From Shinella zoogloeoides (GTDB lineage Bacteria > Pseudomonadota > Alphaproteobacteria > Rhizobiales > Rhizobiaceae): 64,000 bases of DNA. Position 1 is the first letter of the stretch; every line of letters begins with the position of its first letter. The stretch spans positions 76,014 to 140,013 of the forward strand of contig NZ_CP131133.1 in NCBI RefSeq assembly GCF_033705735.1, read 5' to 3'. Positions 35,040 to 43,800 of this stretch are shown one piece after another. The position numbers and the translations under genes were made by a program. The notes beneath the pieces were generated by a model that did no database searches, was not told where the DNA came from, and saw only the letters and a list, made by a program, of their open reading frames with translations.

Positions 35040-35100
35040 GTCGCTGAGAGGGAGAGGCGGGCCAGGAGGGGTAGGCCTGTTAGTGGAAGTAGGAGAGCGA
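35040..35100 (+). repeat. Purine-rich leader repeat, copy 6
   Basis: GAGAGGGAGAGGCGGGCC, then GGTAGGCCTGTTAGTGG, AAGTAGGAGAGCGACC and the next ATG. The 3' part differs most from other copies and here includes the ribosome binding site (GGAGAG). Confidence 0.6.
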
Positions 35101-35102
35101 CC

Positions 35103-35639
35103 ATGGCGATGATATTCATAGGCGGATCACGCGACATATTCGAGCTGCCGGAACCGGTGATTGCGCGCATCGGCGCGATGATCGCCGGCGAGCACGGCGT
35201 GTTGGTCGGCGATGCGCCCGGAGCCGACGCGGAGGCGCAGAGCCTGCTCGCCGGCTACGGCTATGAGCATGTCGGCGTCTTCCATGCCGGCAACGAGCCG
35301 CGCAACAATCTGGGCGACTGGGCGGCCTATCACCGGCCCGCGCCGGGAAGCGCGCACGGCTACGCCTTTCATGCAGAAAAAGACCGCGAGATGGCGCGGC
35401 GCGCGGATTACGGGCTGATGGTCTGGGATGGCGCTTCGCCGGGAACCTGCCTCAACATGCTGCGCCTTGCCGCAGCCGGCTCCCCTTGCGTCGTCTACGA
35501 CACGATGCTTAGCGCGAAGTTCACGCTCCGAAGCCTTCCCGATTGGCAAGAGATGCTGCGCAGTGCCGGTCGGGATCTGGTGAGGCGGATCGAGGCACGC
35601 ATGACCGACGGGGAGCGCCATCTCGCCAACGGGCGATGA
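35103..35639 (+). CDS. SLOG-like nucleotide-binding protein
   Basis: 178 residues: IFIGGSRDIFELPE at the N-terminus, a GDAPGADAEAQSLLAGYGYEHVGVFHAGNEPRNNLGDW core (residues about 37-73) and MARRADYGLMVWDGASPGTCLNMLRLAAAG. The GGSR...GDAPGAD pattern is that of SLOG/DUF2493-like Rossmann proteins that bind nucleotides or nucleotide sugars, as in some defence sensors. This is a second SLOG protein in the window besides the DUF2493 gene. No partner effector is adjacent. Confidence 0.65.
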   Translation: MAMIFIGGSRDIFELPEPVIARIGAMIAGEHGVLVGDAPGADAEAQSLLAGYGYEHVGVFHAGNEPRNNLGDWAAYHRPAPGSAHGYAFHAEKDREMARRADYGLMVWDGASPGTCLNMLRLAAAGSPCVVYDTMLSAKFTLRSLPDWQEMLRSAGRDLVRRIEARMTDGERHLANGR

Positions 35640-35774
35640 AACACCTGTTCGGCGGGCGTCTTGCCCGGCCGCCGCCGGCCGACAGCCGCCGGCGTTTCGC
35701 CGCGATGATCTCCGTGGCTTCCCGCCGCCCCCTTGCGCGGCCGGTCCGCTCGGCCTCTCCGGTGTCGTGCAGAG

Positions 35775-36103
35775 AGAGAGATCGTCTCCTTGCCGTCCTC
35801 GCCGCCCGGCGCGACGGCCAGGACCGATGTGGAAGATAATGCCAGCCTCGAAGGCTTCCATCCGGGCCGAGCGCGGTATATCGGGCCCGGTGCTTGGCTG
35901 TACCCAGTCCCAACCCACGCCGTCGAACGCCGGGCGCTTGCGAAGACGGCGGCACCCCGGAGCACCCTCGCAGGGTGGTCGCGCGGGAAGGGCGGCGAAG
36001 GCAATGGCGGGCAGACTGATGAACAAAGGCGCATCCACGATCGCGGTGATGGCGGAAAGGCAGCAAGTCGGGACACCAGGGCACGCATCGCCTCCGGTTC
36101 CGC
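35775..36103 (-). pseudogene. Degenerate inverted copy of the DUF736 gene
   Basis: On the minus strand this stretch resembles the intact DUF736 gene to its right: a RMEA-like stretch coding the R-M-E-A segment at about 35840, the PGGED segment near 35800, and in the 5' leader the blocks GGGAACGG and GGAACCG in the same order. The frame is broken by several shifts. Its position mirrors the intact gene about the palindrome at 36217 (start near 36103 versus 36331). The rest of the 690-bp gap has no supported gene. Confidence 0.5.
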
Positions 36104-36183
36104 CCGGCCCGTTCCCATTGATGCCGACTTTGTAGAGGACTGCCTGCTTTTGCGGCCAACCCCTGAAGGGGGAAGACTCGACA

Positions 36184-36250
36184 GAAATTTTTGCAAAATT
36201 CGATTTCTGTTTGTCCGCTTTGGCGGCAAATCGAATTTTGCAAAAATTTC
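36184..36250. repeat. 23-bp perfect inverted repeat with 21-bp spacer
   Basis: Arms at 36184-36206 and 36228-36250 are perfect reverse complements, AT-rich (each arm itself contains AATTTT-TGC-AAAATT). The palindrome is the symmetry centre of the DUF736 inverted duplication. It could be an operator, a recombination site, a replication element, or the scar of the duplication. It does not match the repABC parS consensus (GTT-N4-GC-N4-AAC). Confidence 0.75.
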
Positions 36251-36330
36251 CGCCGAGCTGACCGCAGCAGGACAGCCCTCTCCTTTGCCGACATCGGGAA
36301 CGGTCCCGATGGAACCGAAGGAGAACTACC

Positions 36331-36654
36331 ATGGCATCCACGATCGCAAACCTCACCACCAAGGCCGACGGCTCGATGGAAGGCGTCTTCGCCACGCTCC
36401 GCGTCAATGCCCCGATCGCCGTCCTCCCCAACGCCCACAAGTCCCGCGAGGACGCCCCGGACTACCGCGTCATCAACAAGCGCACCGGGTTTGAGATCGG
36501 CGCGGGCTGGAACAGGATCTCGCCGCGCAGCGGGGCAGAATACGTTTCGATCCGGATGGAGGCCCCCGAGATCGGCGTCATCTTCGGAAACCTGGCCCCC
36601 GCGCCCGGCGGCGAGGACAACAAGAAAGTGCTCCTCTGGAACCACCCGGAGTGA
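36331..36654 (+). CDS. DUF736 family protein
   Basis: 107 residues: DAPDYRV, FEIGAGWNRISPRSGAEYVSIRMEAPEIGVIFGNLAP and a short acidic tail, the single-domain DUF736 family that is common on alphaproteobacterial plasmids and has no known activity. GAAGGAG precedes the ATG. A second, broken copy lies inverted on the other side of the palindrome. Confidence 0.85.
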   Translation: MASTIANLTTKADGSMEGVFATLRVNAPIAVLPNAHKSREDAPDYRVINKRTGFEIGAGWNRISPRSGAEYVSIRMEAPEIGVIFGNLAPAPGGEDNKKVLLWNHPE

Positions 36655-36670
36655 GCTGAGCCGAACCGGC

Positions 36671-36690
36671 CCGGCCCCGAAAGGGGCCGG
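36671..36690 (+). terminator. Intrinsic terminator after DUF736
   Basis: CCGGCCCC-GAAA-GGGGCCGG with CTTCCTT after it, 16 bp past the stop codon. The stem is strong, the T-run weak. The following 280 bp hold no supported gene. Confidence 0.55.
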
Positions 36691-36972
36691 CTTCCTTGCG
36701 TGCTTCCAGCCGCGATCGCGAAACGGCGCGCATGTCAGGGTGCCCCACGAGAGGAAGGTCTGTCTGCTCAGATACCCAATCATGCCGTGAGGCCCGTGCC
36801 GCCTCAAGCACTTCGCGGCACCTCCAATTTTCAGCCGCCGCCCTGAAGGGCGCCGTCAGAAAATCGGTTCCTCCGCTCGCCGGCTCCGCCGGTCGCCTGC
36901 GGCGATCCTTGACCCGGCCCGACCCTCACGACCCCGGGCGTCATCTTTCACATCAACAAGGAGATGACGACG

Positions 36973-37128
36973 ATGACGAACACCCTCGAGAGCCACATCG
37001 AAGAACTGCGCCGCGAAGCGAGCCACTGCGACCCGGCCGAGCGCGCCCAGATCGAGGCGGAGCTGGAACAGGCCCGCGCTGAGCTGGCCGCAATCGTCGC
37101 CGCCGAAGACGCCGAGCCTCCCCACTGA
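36973..37128 (+). CDS. Very small acidic helical protein
   Basis: 51 residues, MTNTLESHIEELRREASHCDPAERAQIEAELEQARAELAAIVAAEDAEPPH. AAGGAG lies 9 bp before ATG 36973, which makes this start better than the ATG at 36964. The sequence is strongly helical with heptad-like spacing and matches the size and style of small conserved proteins found with DUF736 genes. Function unknown. Confidence 0.6.
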   Translation: MTNTLESHIEELRREASHCDPAERAQIEAELEQARAELAAIVAAEDAEPPH

Positions 37129-37152
37129 GGGAGGTTTCTGCCTTGCACGATG

Positions 37153-37187
37153 GGGCCGATGCGCCGGATCGACCGGCGCATCGGCCC
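37153..37187. terminator. Perfect 15-bp hairpin between convergent genes
   Basis: GGGCCGATGCGCCGG-ATCGA-CCGGCGCATCGGCCC, 15 bp with a 5-nt loop, between the small gene and the convergent WGR gene. Likely a bidirectional terminator, though T-runs are absent. Confidence 0.6.
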
Positions 37188-37227
37188 GAGGCTGCGCCTC
37201 ACCCCCGCGTCCCATCTTTGTTGCGCA

Positions 37228-37494
37228 TCATCCGCGCGTCAATGGCTCAACGGACTTCACCCGGTATCCACGGGCACGCCTTTCTCGCAGTAAGTCGAGA
37301 AACAGCGCGACAGCTTCTTCCTCTCTTTCGAAATCATGCACCATCGTCCGACCGAGCGTGCCGATCCTTCCCCAGCGGCGCAGCAGACGCGGTGTGCCGA
37401 AAAGGGTCGGTTCGATCGCGAGCGTATAGAAGCGCGCCATGTTCCGGTCAGGATCCACGCGCTCGACATAGAGGTGATAGGGCTGAATGAGCAT
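37228..37494 (-). CDS. WGR-domain protein
   Basis: 88 residues, MLIQPYHLYVERVDPDRNMARFYTLAIEPTLFGTPRLLRRWGRIGTLGRTMVHDF. The WGR motif (RRWGRIGTLGR) is at about residue 38-48. WGR domains bind nucleic acids, as in PARPs. An upstream in-frame ATG at 37566 would add 24 residues; the MLIQPYHLYVER start is the usual family start but has only a weak ribosome binding site. It is a free-standing, plasmid-type WGR protein. Confidence 0.8.
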   Translation of the reverse strand: MLIQPYHLYVERVDPDRNMARFYTLAIEPTLFGTPRLLRRWGRIGTLGRTMVHDFEREEEAVALFLDLLRERRARGYRVKSVEPLTRG

Positions 37495-37815
37495 TGTCGG
37501 AGAATCGCCTGTCCAGATTCCGGCGTCCAACGACAGTTTTGAATCGATCCGGACGGTCCGATTCATCTTCGTGATAGTTGGGCGGCTCGGGACAACGGGT
37601 GCTTTGGGCGAGCCGGCCTGCGGCCGACCGGGTGCTATTCGCTTTGCTCACGGTGCCCGCAAGCGGTCTCCGCCCATCCGGGTGACGCCCCCTCTCGCGG
37701 GACGCCGCCGAACTTTCCTTGCCCTATTCAGCCACCCCGACTAAACTCACTAAAATCCGAGAGTTTACGTCGACCCACGATGCATGGCGCACCGAATCTG
37801 GCAAAGGAGTTCAGC

Positions 37816-38217
37816 ATGGCGATCGAAGAACGGTCCATTGCCCGCACCAATGCACATCCTGAGGTGCGGAGCCCACTTTCCAGGATGGTGCGGTATGTCG
37901 CGCGCGTGACCACCGCGCTTGCCGCGGGAGCCGTCCGCGGCGTCCTCCATGGCATCTGGCACCTTGCCTATTTCCTGCTTTGCCTGCTTCGCCCGGTCGT
38001 CAACGTGATGATGCTCGGCGGTCTCATTATGCCGCTGGTCGCGTTTGTCGCTTTCGTCAAACCCGAAGCAGCCAATGGAATGCCGTTCTGGGATTTCCTG
38101 CTCATGGCAGCCGGCTTCGTCGGGGTTTCCATGGGCTATTCGAAGTTCGCCGACTGGATTGCGTCGCCGGGTACGGAAGACCCTGCAGCTCGATATGGTC
38201 GTTCCGATTGGCGCTGA
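37816..38217 (+). CDS. Predicted inner-membrane protein
   Basis: 133 residues. Two to three hydrophobic segments: IWHLAYFLLCLLRPVVNVMMLGGLIMPLVAFVAFV (about 48-82) and FWDFLLMAAGFVGVSMGY (about 94-111). The N-terminal 35 residues are cytoplasmic-like and basic. AAAGGAG fits ATG 37816. It ends 15 bp from the convergent traG stop, so it may be a conjugation-associated membrane protein, which is inference. Confidence 0.65.
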   Translation: MAIEERSIARTNAHPEVRSPLSRMVRYVARVTTALAAGAVRGVLHGIWHLAYFLLCLLRPVVNVMMLGGLIMPLVAFVAFVKPEAANGMPFWDFLLMAAGFVGVSMGYSKFADWIASPGTEDPAARYGRSDWR

Positions 38218-38232
38218 CCGCTGCCCGCAACC

Positions 38233-40152
38233 TCACGGCCGGCCGCCTTTGACGAAGCGGTTGGCGGCCGCCGCCGCGTCCATTTCCTTCCGCCGAAAGT
38301 AGACCGCGCGCCCGCAGCGGATCGGGCTATGGCCCTGCACGATGATGATCTGCTCGTCCTTGCGCATGTCTTGCGTGATTTCGTGCGGCATGATCAGCGG
38401 CCGGCGCTGGAAGTTGAGGCTTTCGGATTTCCGCGAGGCGCTGCTTTTCGTGTCCCAGCCGATATTGCGCGAACTGCCCTTCACCTCGACGGTCATTTCC
38501 CCGCATTGCGCGGAGACATTGCGCGCTGTGTCGAGCGCCTTGATGGCGGCGTAGCTCGCAAAGGCGCAGCCATCGATCCATGACACCGCGCCGTCCTTGC
38601 CGAAATGCCGCTCAAGCTGGCCGACGGACTGGTACATCAGCATCATGCTGATCCCGTATTTGCGACCGCGATCACGCGCCTCTTCCAGCACCCGCATATA
38701 GCCGAGCAAATCGACCTCATCGAGCATGAACAGGGCCCGGCGCTGAAACGCGCCGTCCGCCTCGATCATCGCATTGATCAGCGAGCCGATGATCACGCGG
38801 CCGATCCCCGGATAGGATCGCAGGATCGATGCGGGAATGTTCAGGAACACGTCTTTCTTGCCTTCGGCGATCTCGGACGATTTGAACGTGTTGCCACAGA
38901 CGAGGGCAGCATAATTGTCGAGGGACAGCCACTGCGTATCCTTCGATGCCGTTGAATAGACGCCCGAGAAGGTTTGCTCCGTCATGTTGACGAACACGCC
39001 CAGCGTTTCGCGGATGAAGGCCGAAGCTGAATGCTCCTGAACGTTGCGGAGCATGGCGAGCACAGAGGTCTCCGGCTCCGAAACGATCTGGCGAAGGCTG
39101 CGCAGATTGCGCCGATCGGCGAATTCCGGCGACAGCATCACATGCGCCAGAAGCCCGGTCAGAAGATTGTGCGCCTGGTTCTGGAAGTAGGAGCCGGTGG
39201 AGCTTTCGAAGCGCACGCTTTCCGACAGCAGCATATGAGCGATGCCGACGATGTCCTCCTCCTTTTTCGTCGAGGTCTCGATCCCGTCGAGGACATTGAA
39301 GCCCATGATCGGGTTCGTCGGATCGAGCACCATGACCTCGCGCCGCAACGCCTTCCGCCGATGCTCGACCACAATCGGCGCGACCTCGGTGGACGGATCG
39401 AGGCAAATGATCGGTCCGGTGTAACGCAGCGCGGTCGGTACGACGTTGCTGGTCGTCTTGTAGCCACCCGACCCGGCGAAGAAGAGCATGTGCGTGGAAT
39501 CGAAATCCTGCTTGTAGGTGAGCAGCGGCGCTGTTCCGCCCTTACCCCATGTCGACGGATCGTTTGGATCAAACGGTAGCGCGTGGACGAGCTCCTTGTC
39601 GACGCGATAGCGCTCTCCGACGACGATCTCGCCATTGTCCGGAAAGAGCCGCGCGGCCGCAGCCATCGGCAGCCAATCCGCGTCGCCGAAGGTTCCGTGC
39701 TTGGCGCGCTTGACCGGTTCGGGCACGACGCTGGAAATGCGCGCCGCCACCGCCGCCGCCATGAAGCCGACCGCCGCGCTGGCAACCGCGACCATATCGA
39801 GGAAGGACAGCGCCTGATCCCAGCTCAATGCGCCGCGCTCGACGTAAGGTGAAAGCCGGGCAACCTCGCGCAGCCCATAAAAGCCCGCCATGAGCAGAAA
39901 GCAGACGAAGCCTGCCATCGCGATCGGCCGACGCCGATGCAGCGGCAGCGCCCAGACCGCGAGGAGCCCGGCGAGCGGTCCGAACAGAAGGACCGGAACC
40001 GGCGACGTCCGCAGGAACCAGTACTGCGTCTTCCCCGACATGCCCGTCGCCAGTTCTGGCCAACGCCAATTGGCGACATAGAAGGCGAAGCCCGAAACGA
40101 CGATCGGCACGAGAACGAGCAACAGGCTCGGATGCGGTTTGGCTCGGACCAT
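38233..40152 (-). CDS. traG: TraG/VirD4-type coupling protein
   Basis: 639 residues. Four N-terminal membrane segments (LLLVLVPIVVSGFAFYVANW, FLRTSPVPVLLFGPLAGLLAVWAL, AMAGFVCFLLMAGFYGL, FLDMVAVASAAVGFMAAAVAA) anchor the protein; the cytoplasmic part has Walker A FFAGSGGYKTTSNVVP (about residues 225-240) and Walker B FMLDEVDLLGYMRVLEEARDRG (about 475-495). TraG is the hexameric ATPase that feeds relaxase-bound DNA into the conjugation channel. The ATG 40152 overlaps the TraD stop (TGATG). It belongs to the Ti-plasmid-type traCDG operon. Confidence 0.95.
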   Translation of the reverse strand: MVRAKPHPSLLLVLVPIVVSGFAFYVANWRWPELATGMSGKTQYWFLRTSPVPVLLFGPLAGLLAVWALPLHRRRPIAMAGFVCFLLMAGFYGLREVARLSPYVERGALSWDQALSFLDMVAVASAAVGFMAAAVAARISSVVPEPVKRAKHGTFGDADWLPMAAAARLFPDNGEIVVGERYRVDKELVHALPFDPNDPSTWGKGGTAPLLTYKQDFDSTHMLFFAGSGGYKTTSNVVPTALRYTGPIICLDPSTEVAPIVVEHRRKALRREVMVLDPTNPIMGFNVLDGIETSTKKEEDIVGIAHMLLSESVRFESSTGSYFQNQAHNLLTGLLAHVMLSPEFADRRNLRSLRQIVSEPETSVLAMLRNVQEHSASAFIRETLGVFVNMTEQTFSGVYSTASKDTQWLSLDNYAALVCGNTFKSSEIAEGKKDVFLNIPASILRSYPGIGRVIIGSLINAMIEADGAFQRRALFMLDEVDLLGYMRVLEEARDRGRKYGISMMLMYQSVGQLERHFGKDGAVSWIDGCAFASYAAIKALDTARNVSAQCGEMTVEVKGSSRNIGWDTKSSASRKSESLNFQRRPLIMPHEITQDMRKDEQIIIVQGHSPIRCGRAVYFRRKEMDAAAAANRFVKGGRP

Positions 40153-40382
40153 CACTCCGCAGCCTCCAGCATCGCTCGGCCGCCATCGAGGGCGGGAGCC
40201 TTGAAGGCTTCCTCGCCGACATCGCGCAGCCGCCGATATTCCGGCGAGCCGGACACGACACGCGCCAGTTCGATGAGCCCGCCGAGCAGGAAGGCGCGGT
40301 CCGCCTTCGACAGTCCGGCCCGCACGACGATCCCGCCGAGCAGGAATTTGTCGCGGGCCTCCTTCTTGCGATCAGCCGTCAT
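40152..40382 (-). CDS. traD: TraD conjugal transfer protein
   Basis: 76 residues: MTADRKKEARDKFLLGGIVVRAGLSKADRAFLLGGLIELARVVSGSPEYRRLRD. This is the small TraD of Ti-type transfer systems, a helical partner in DNA processing. ATG 40382 follows GGAGGTTCCTC, so the longer upstream frame is unnecessary. It overlaps TraC by 11 bp and TraG by one base. Confidence 0.85.
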   Translation of the reverse strand: MTADRKKEARDKFLLGGIVVRAGLSKADRAFLLGGLIELARVVSGSPEYRRLRDVGEEAFKAPALDGGRAMLEAAE

Positions 40383-40659
40383 GAGGAACCTCCGTCGCCG
40401 CTCCAGTCCCGCCACCTGGCTGTCCACGCGCCGAACCAGATGCGCCACCAGCCCCTTTCTTCTCCGCTTTGCGAAATCGCGCCGCGATCTCCTCGAAGAT
40501 GCGATCGACCTCCTCGTCGGCAATCTCCATCTCCGCCAGCCCCGCCTTCGTGGCGGCGCGTGCAAACCGCTCGGCGGATTTTACTATCAAAGTTTTACGA
40601 CGTTCGCGCAGCTTCTCGATTTGCGCGTCGATATCCAGAATCGACGATTTCGCAGCCAT
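40372..40659 (-). CDS. traC: TraC conjugal transfer protein
   Basis: 95 residues, MAAKSSILDIDAQIEKLRERRKTLIVKSAERFARAATKAGLAEMEIADEEVDRIFEEIAARFRKAE, matching the TraC family of Ti-type plasmids, which supports relaxase work at oriT. The C-terminus is glycine-rich. It heads the traC-traD-traG operon facing left from oriT. The -10/-35 pair lies about 50-70 bp upstream. Confidence 0.85.
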   Translation of the reverse strand: MAAKSSILDIDAQIEKLRERRKTLIVKSAERFARAATKAGLAEMEIADEEVDRIFEEIAARFRKAEKKGAGGASGSARGQPGGGTGAATEVPHDG

Positions 40660-40701
40660 TTATGCGGTTTCCTCTCTTGAAGTGAATTCTGTCATCACTC
40701 G

Positions 40702-40729
40702 ATCATACTGACTAGAAAACGATAGTAAA
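40702..40729 (-). promoter_or_regulatory. Probable promoter of traCDG
   Basis: Minus-strand -35 TTTACT (40724-40729), 16-bp spacer, -10 TATGAT (40702-40707), at the left side of oriT. Confidence 0.45.
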
Positions 40730-40779
40730 ATAAGCTACCTTGTGCAAGTCCCCAAAACGTCGATGCCGGAACTCCGGCC

Positions 40780-40865
40780 TGGGCCGTCTTCCGAAAAAAC
40801 GGCATCGGACCTGCGGTCCGATTGGTTTGAGGGCGCAATATACGTCGCTGGCGCGACGTGCCTGG
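40780..40865. other. oriT: Origin of transfer (oriT), Ti/RSF1010-type
   Basis: The block GGGCGCAATATACGTCGC-TGGC-GCGACGTGCC at 40831-40862 resembles the nic region of Ti plasmids, with the inverted repeat ACGTCGC (40842-40848) / GCGACGT (40853-40859). It lies between traC and traA as expected for this transfer type. A GATTGGTTTGAGGGCGC box precedes the nick region. Nicking itself cannot be shown from sequence. Confidence 0.8.
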
Positions 40866-40881
40866 GAGATCGGAGACAGTC

Positions 40882-43800
40882 GTGGCGATCATGTTCGTCA
40901 GAGCGCAGGTGATCAGCAGAGGGGCAGGGCGCAGCATCGTCTCGGCCGCCGCCTACCGTCACCGCGCCCGGATGATGGATGAGCAGGTCGGTACCTCCTT
41001 CAGCTATAGGGGCGGCGCGACCGAGCTGAAGCACGAGGAGCTGGCGCTGCCGGATCAGGTTCCGGCCTGGCTGCGGAACGCTATCGAAGGGAAGAGCGTC
41101 GCGGGTGCGAGCGAGGCGCTGTGGAATGCCGTGGAGGCCTTCGAGGCGCGGTCGGATGCCCAGCTTGCCCGCGAGTTGATCATTGCGCTGCCGGAGGAAC
41201 TGACGCGGGCGGAGAACATCGCCCTCGTGCAGGAATTCGTCCGGGACAATCTGACCTCGAAGGGCATGATCGCCGACTGGGTCTATCACGACAAAGACGG
41301 CAATCCGCACATTCATCTGATGACGGCGCTGCGTCCGCTGACGGAGGAGGGGTTCGGTCCGAAGAAAGTGCCGGTCCTCGGCGAGGACGGCGAGCCGCTG
41401 CGGGTCGTCACGCCGGACCGGCCGAAGGGCAAGATCGTCTACAAGCTCTGGGCCGGCGACAAGGAAACCATGAAGGCATGGAAGATCGGCTGGGCGGAAA
41501 CGGCGAACCGGCATCTGGCGCTCGCCGGCCATGATATCCGTCTCGACGGGCGCTCGTACGCCGAGCAGGGCCTCGATGGCATCGCACAGAAACATCTCGG
41601 CCCGGAGAAAGCGGCGCTCGCCCGCAAGGGCGTCGAGATGTATTTTGCGCCGGCCGATCTGGCGCGGCGGCAGGATATGGCCGACCGGCTGCTCGCCGAG
41701 CCGGAGCTTCTACTGAAGCAGCTCGGCAACGAACGGTCCACCTTCGATGAGAAGGATATCGCCAAGGCGCTGCATCGTTATGTCGACGACCCCGAGGATT
41801 TCGCAAACATTCGCGCCCGCCTGATGGCGTCCGACGATCTTGTTCTGTTGAAGTCGCAGCAGGTGGAGCGGCAGACCGGCAAGGTGGCGGAGCCTGCCGT
41901 CTTCACCACGCGTGAGATCCTGCGCATCGAATATGATATGGCGCAGTCTGCGGAAGTCCTATCGAAGCGCACCGGTTTCGGTATCGCGGAATCGAAGGTT
42001 GAAGCAGCCGTGCGTCAGGTCGAAACGGCCGATCCGGAAAAACCGTTCAAGCTCGACCGAGAGCAGGTCGAAGCCGTCCGTCACGTCACCGGCGATAGTG
42101 CGATTGCGGCCGTCGTCGGTCTTGGCGGCGCGGGCAAGTCCACGCTGCTTGCCGCCGCGCGCGTTGCCTGGGAGGGTGAACATCATCGCGTCTTCGGCGC
42201 TGCCTTGGCCGGCAAGGCGGCCGAAGGGCTGGAAGACAGTTCCGGCATCAAGTCGCGCACGCTCGCGTCATGGGAAATAGCCTGGGAGAACGGGCGCGAT
42301 CTCCTGGAGCGCGACAATGTCTTCGTCATCGACGAGGCCGGCATGGTGTCGTCGCAGCAGATGGCGCGTGTGTTGAAGACGGTCGAGGATGCCGGCGCGA
42401 AGGCCGTTCTGGTCGGCGACGCCATGCAGCTTCAGCCAATACAGGCCGGTGCGGCTTTCCGGGCAATATCGGAACGGATCGGTTCCGCCGAGCTTGCCGG
42501 TGTCCGCCGCCAACGCGAGGGATGGGCGCGCGATGCCTCGCGTCTCTTCGCCCGCGGTAAGGTCGAGGAGGGATTGGACGCCTATGCCCAGCGAAGCCGG
42601 ATCGTCGAAACCGAGCACCGCACGGAAGTCGTCGAGCGGATCGTTGCGGATTGGAGCGCCGCGCGCGACGAAGCCATCGCGCGGTCACAGACGGAAGGTC
42701 ATGGCGGCCGGCTGCGGGGCGACGAGATGCTGGTGCTCGCGCACACCAACGACGATGTGAAGCGTCTCAATAGCGAACTGCGCGGCGTGATGAACGTTGC
42801 CGGCGCGCTGACAGGCGCACGCGAGTTCCAGACCGAGCGCGGCGTGCGGGAATTCGCAGCCGGCGACCGCATCATCTTTCTCGAAAATGCTCGCTTCCTC
42901 GAACCAAGGGCGCGCCGCCTCGGCCCGCAGTATGTGAAGAACGGCATGCTCGGAACGGTCGTTGCGACCGGGGACCTGCGTGGTGGTCCGTTGCTCTCGG
43001 TTCGCCTCGACAGCGGTCGAGACGTCGTCATCAGTGAGGACAGCTATCGCAATATCGACCATGGCTATGCGGCGACGATCCACAAGTCTCAGGGCGCCAC
43101 TGTCGACCGGACCTTCGTGCTCGCCACCGGTATGATGGACCAGCATCTGACCTATGTGTCGATGACCCGCCATCGCGATCAGGCAATGCTCTATGCGGCG
43201 CGCGAGGATTTCGAGCCGAAGCCGGAATGGGGCCGCAAGCCGCGTGCCGATCACGCCGCCGGGGTCACCGGTGAGCTTGTGGAGACGGGCGAGGCGAAGT
43301 TCCGGCCGGACGACGATGATGTGGAGGAAAGCCCCTATGCCGATGTCCGCACGGAGGACGGATCGATCCATCGGGTCTGGGGCGTGAGCCTGCCGAAGGC
43401 GCTGGCGAAGGGCGGCGTTTCGGAAGGCGACACGGTCACGCTCCGCAAGGACGGCGTCGAGACGGTAAAGGTCGACGTCACCATCACCGATCTGGAGACG
43501 GGCGAGAAGCGAACGGAGAAACGCGAAGTTCACCGCAATGTCTGGACTGCGGAACTGAAGGAAACGGCCTTTGACCGCCAGGAGCGGATCGAGCGAGAGA
43601 GCCATCGGCCGGAATTGTTCAGGCAGATGGTCGAACGTCTCGGCCGTTCGGGCGCGAAGACCACGACGCTCGATTTCGAAAGCGAGGCCGGCTACCAGGC
43701 GCACGCCCGCGATTTTGCCCGGCGTCGCGGTATCGACTTGGCTGCCGAGGTCGCGGCCGGAATGGAGGAGGGGGCCGGGCGGCGGCTGGCCTGGCTTGCG

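Noticed and set aside
9150..35100. Repeated leader elements as a CRISPR array
   Set aside because: Spacing is irregular (2-10 kb), the repeats are degenerate and no cas genes are present.
36184..36250. Palindrome as a repABC parS or dif site
   Set aside because: It does not match GTT-N4-GC-N4-AAC, arms are 23 bp with a 21-bp spacer, and no partition or Xer genes are nearby.
35495..36807. Long minus-strand frames (244-437 codons) across the DUF736 region
   Set aside because: They arise from the SLOG gene antisense and the decayed inverted DUF736 copy; no single frame has protein-like composition throughout.
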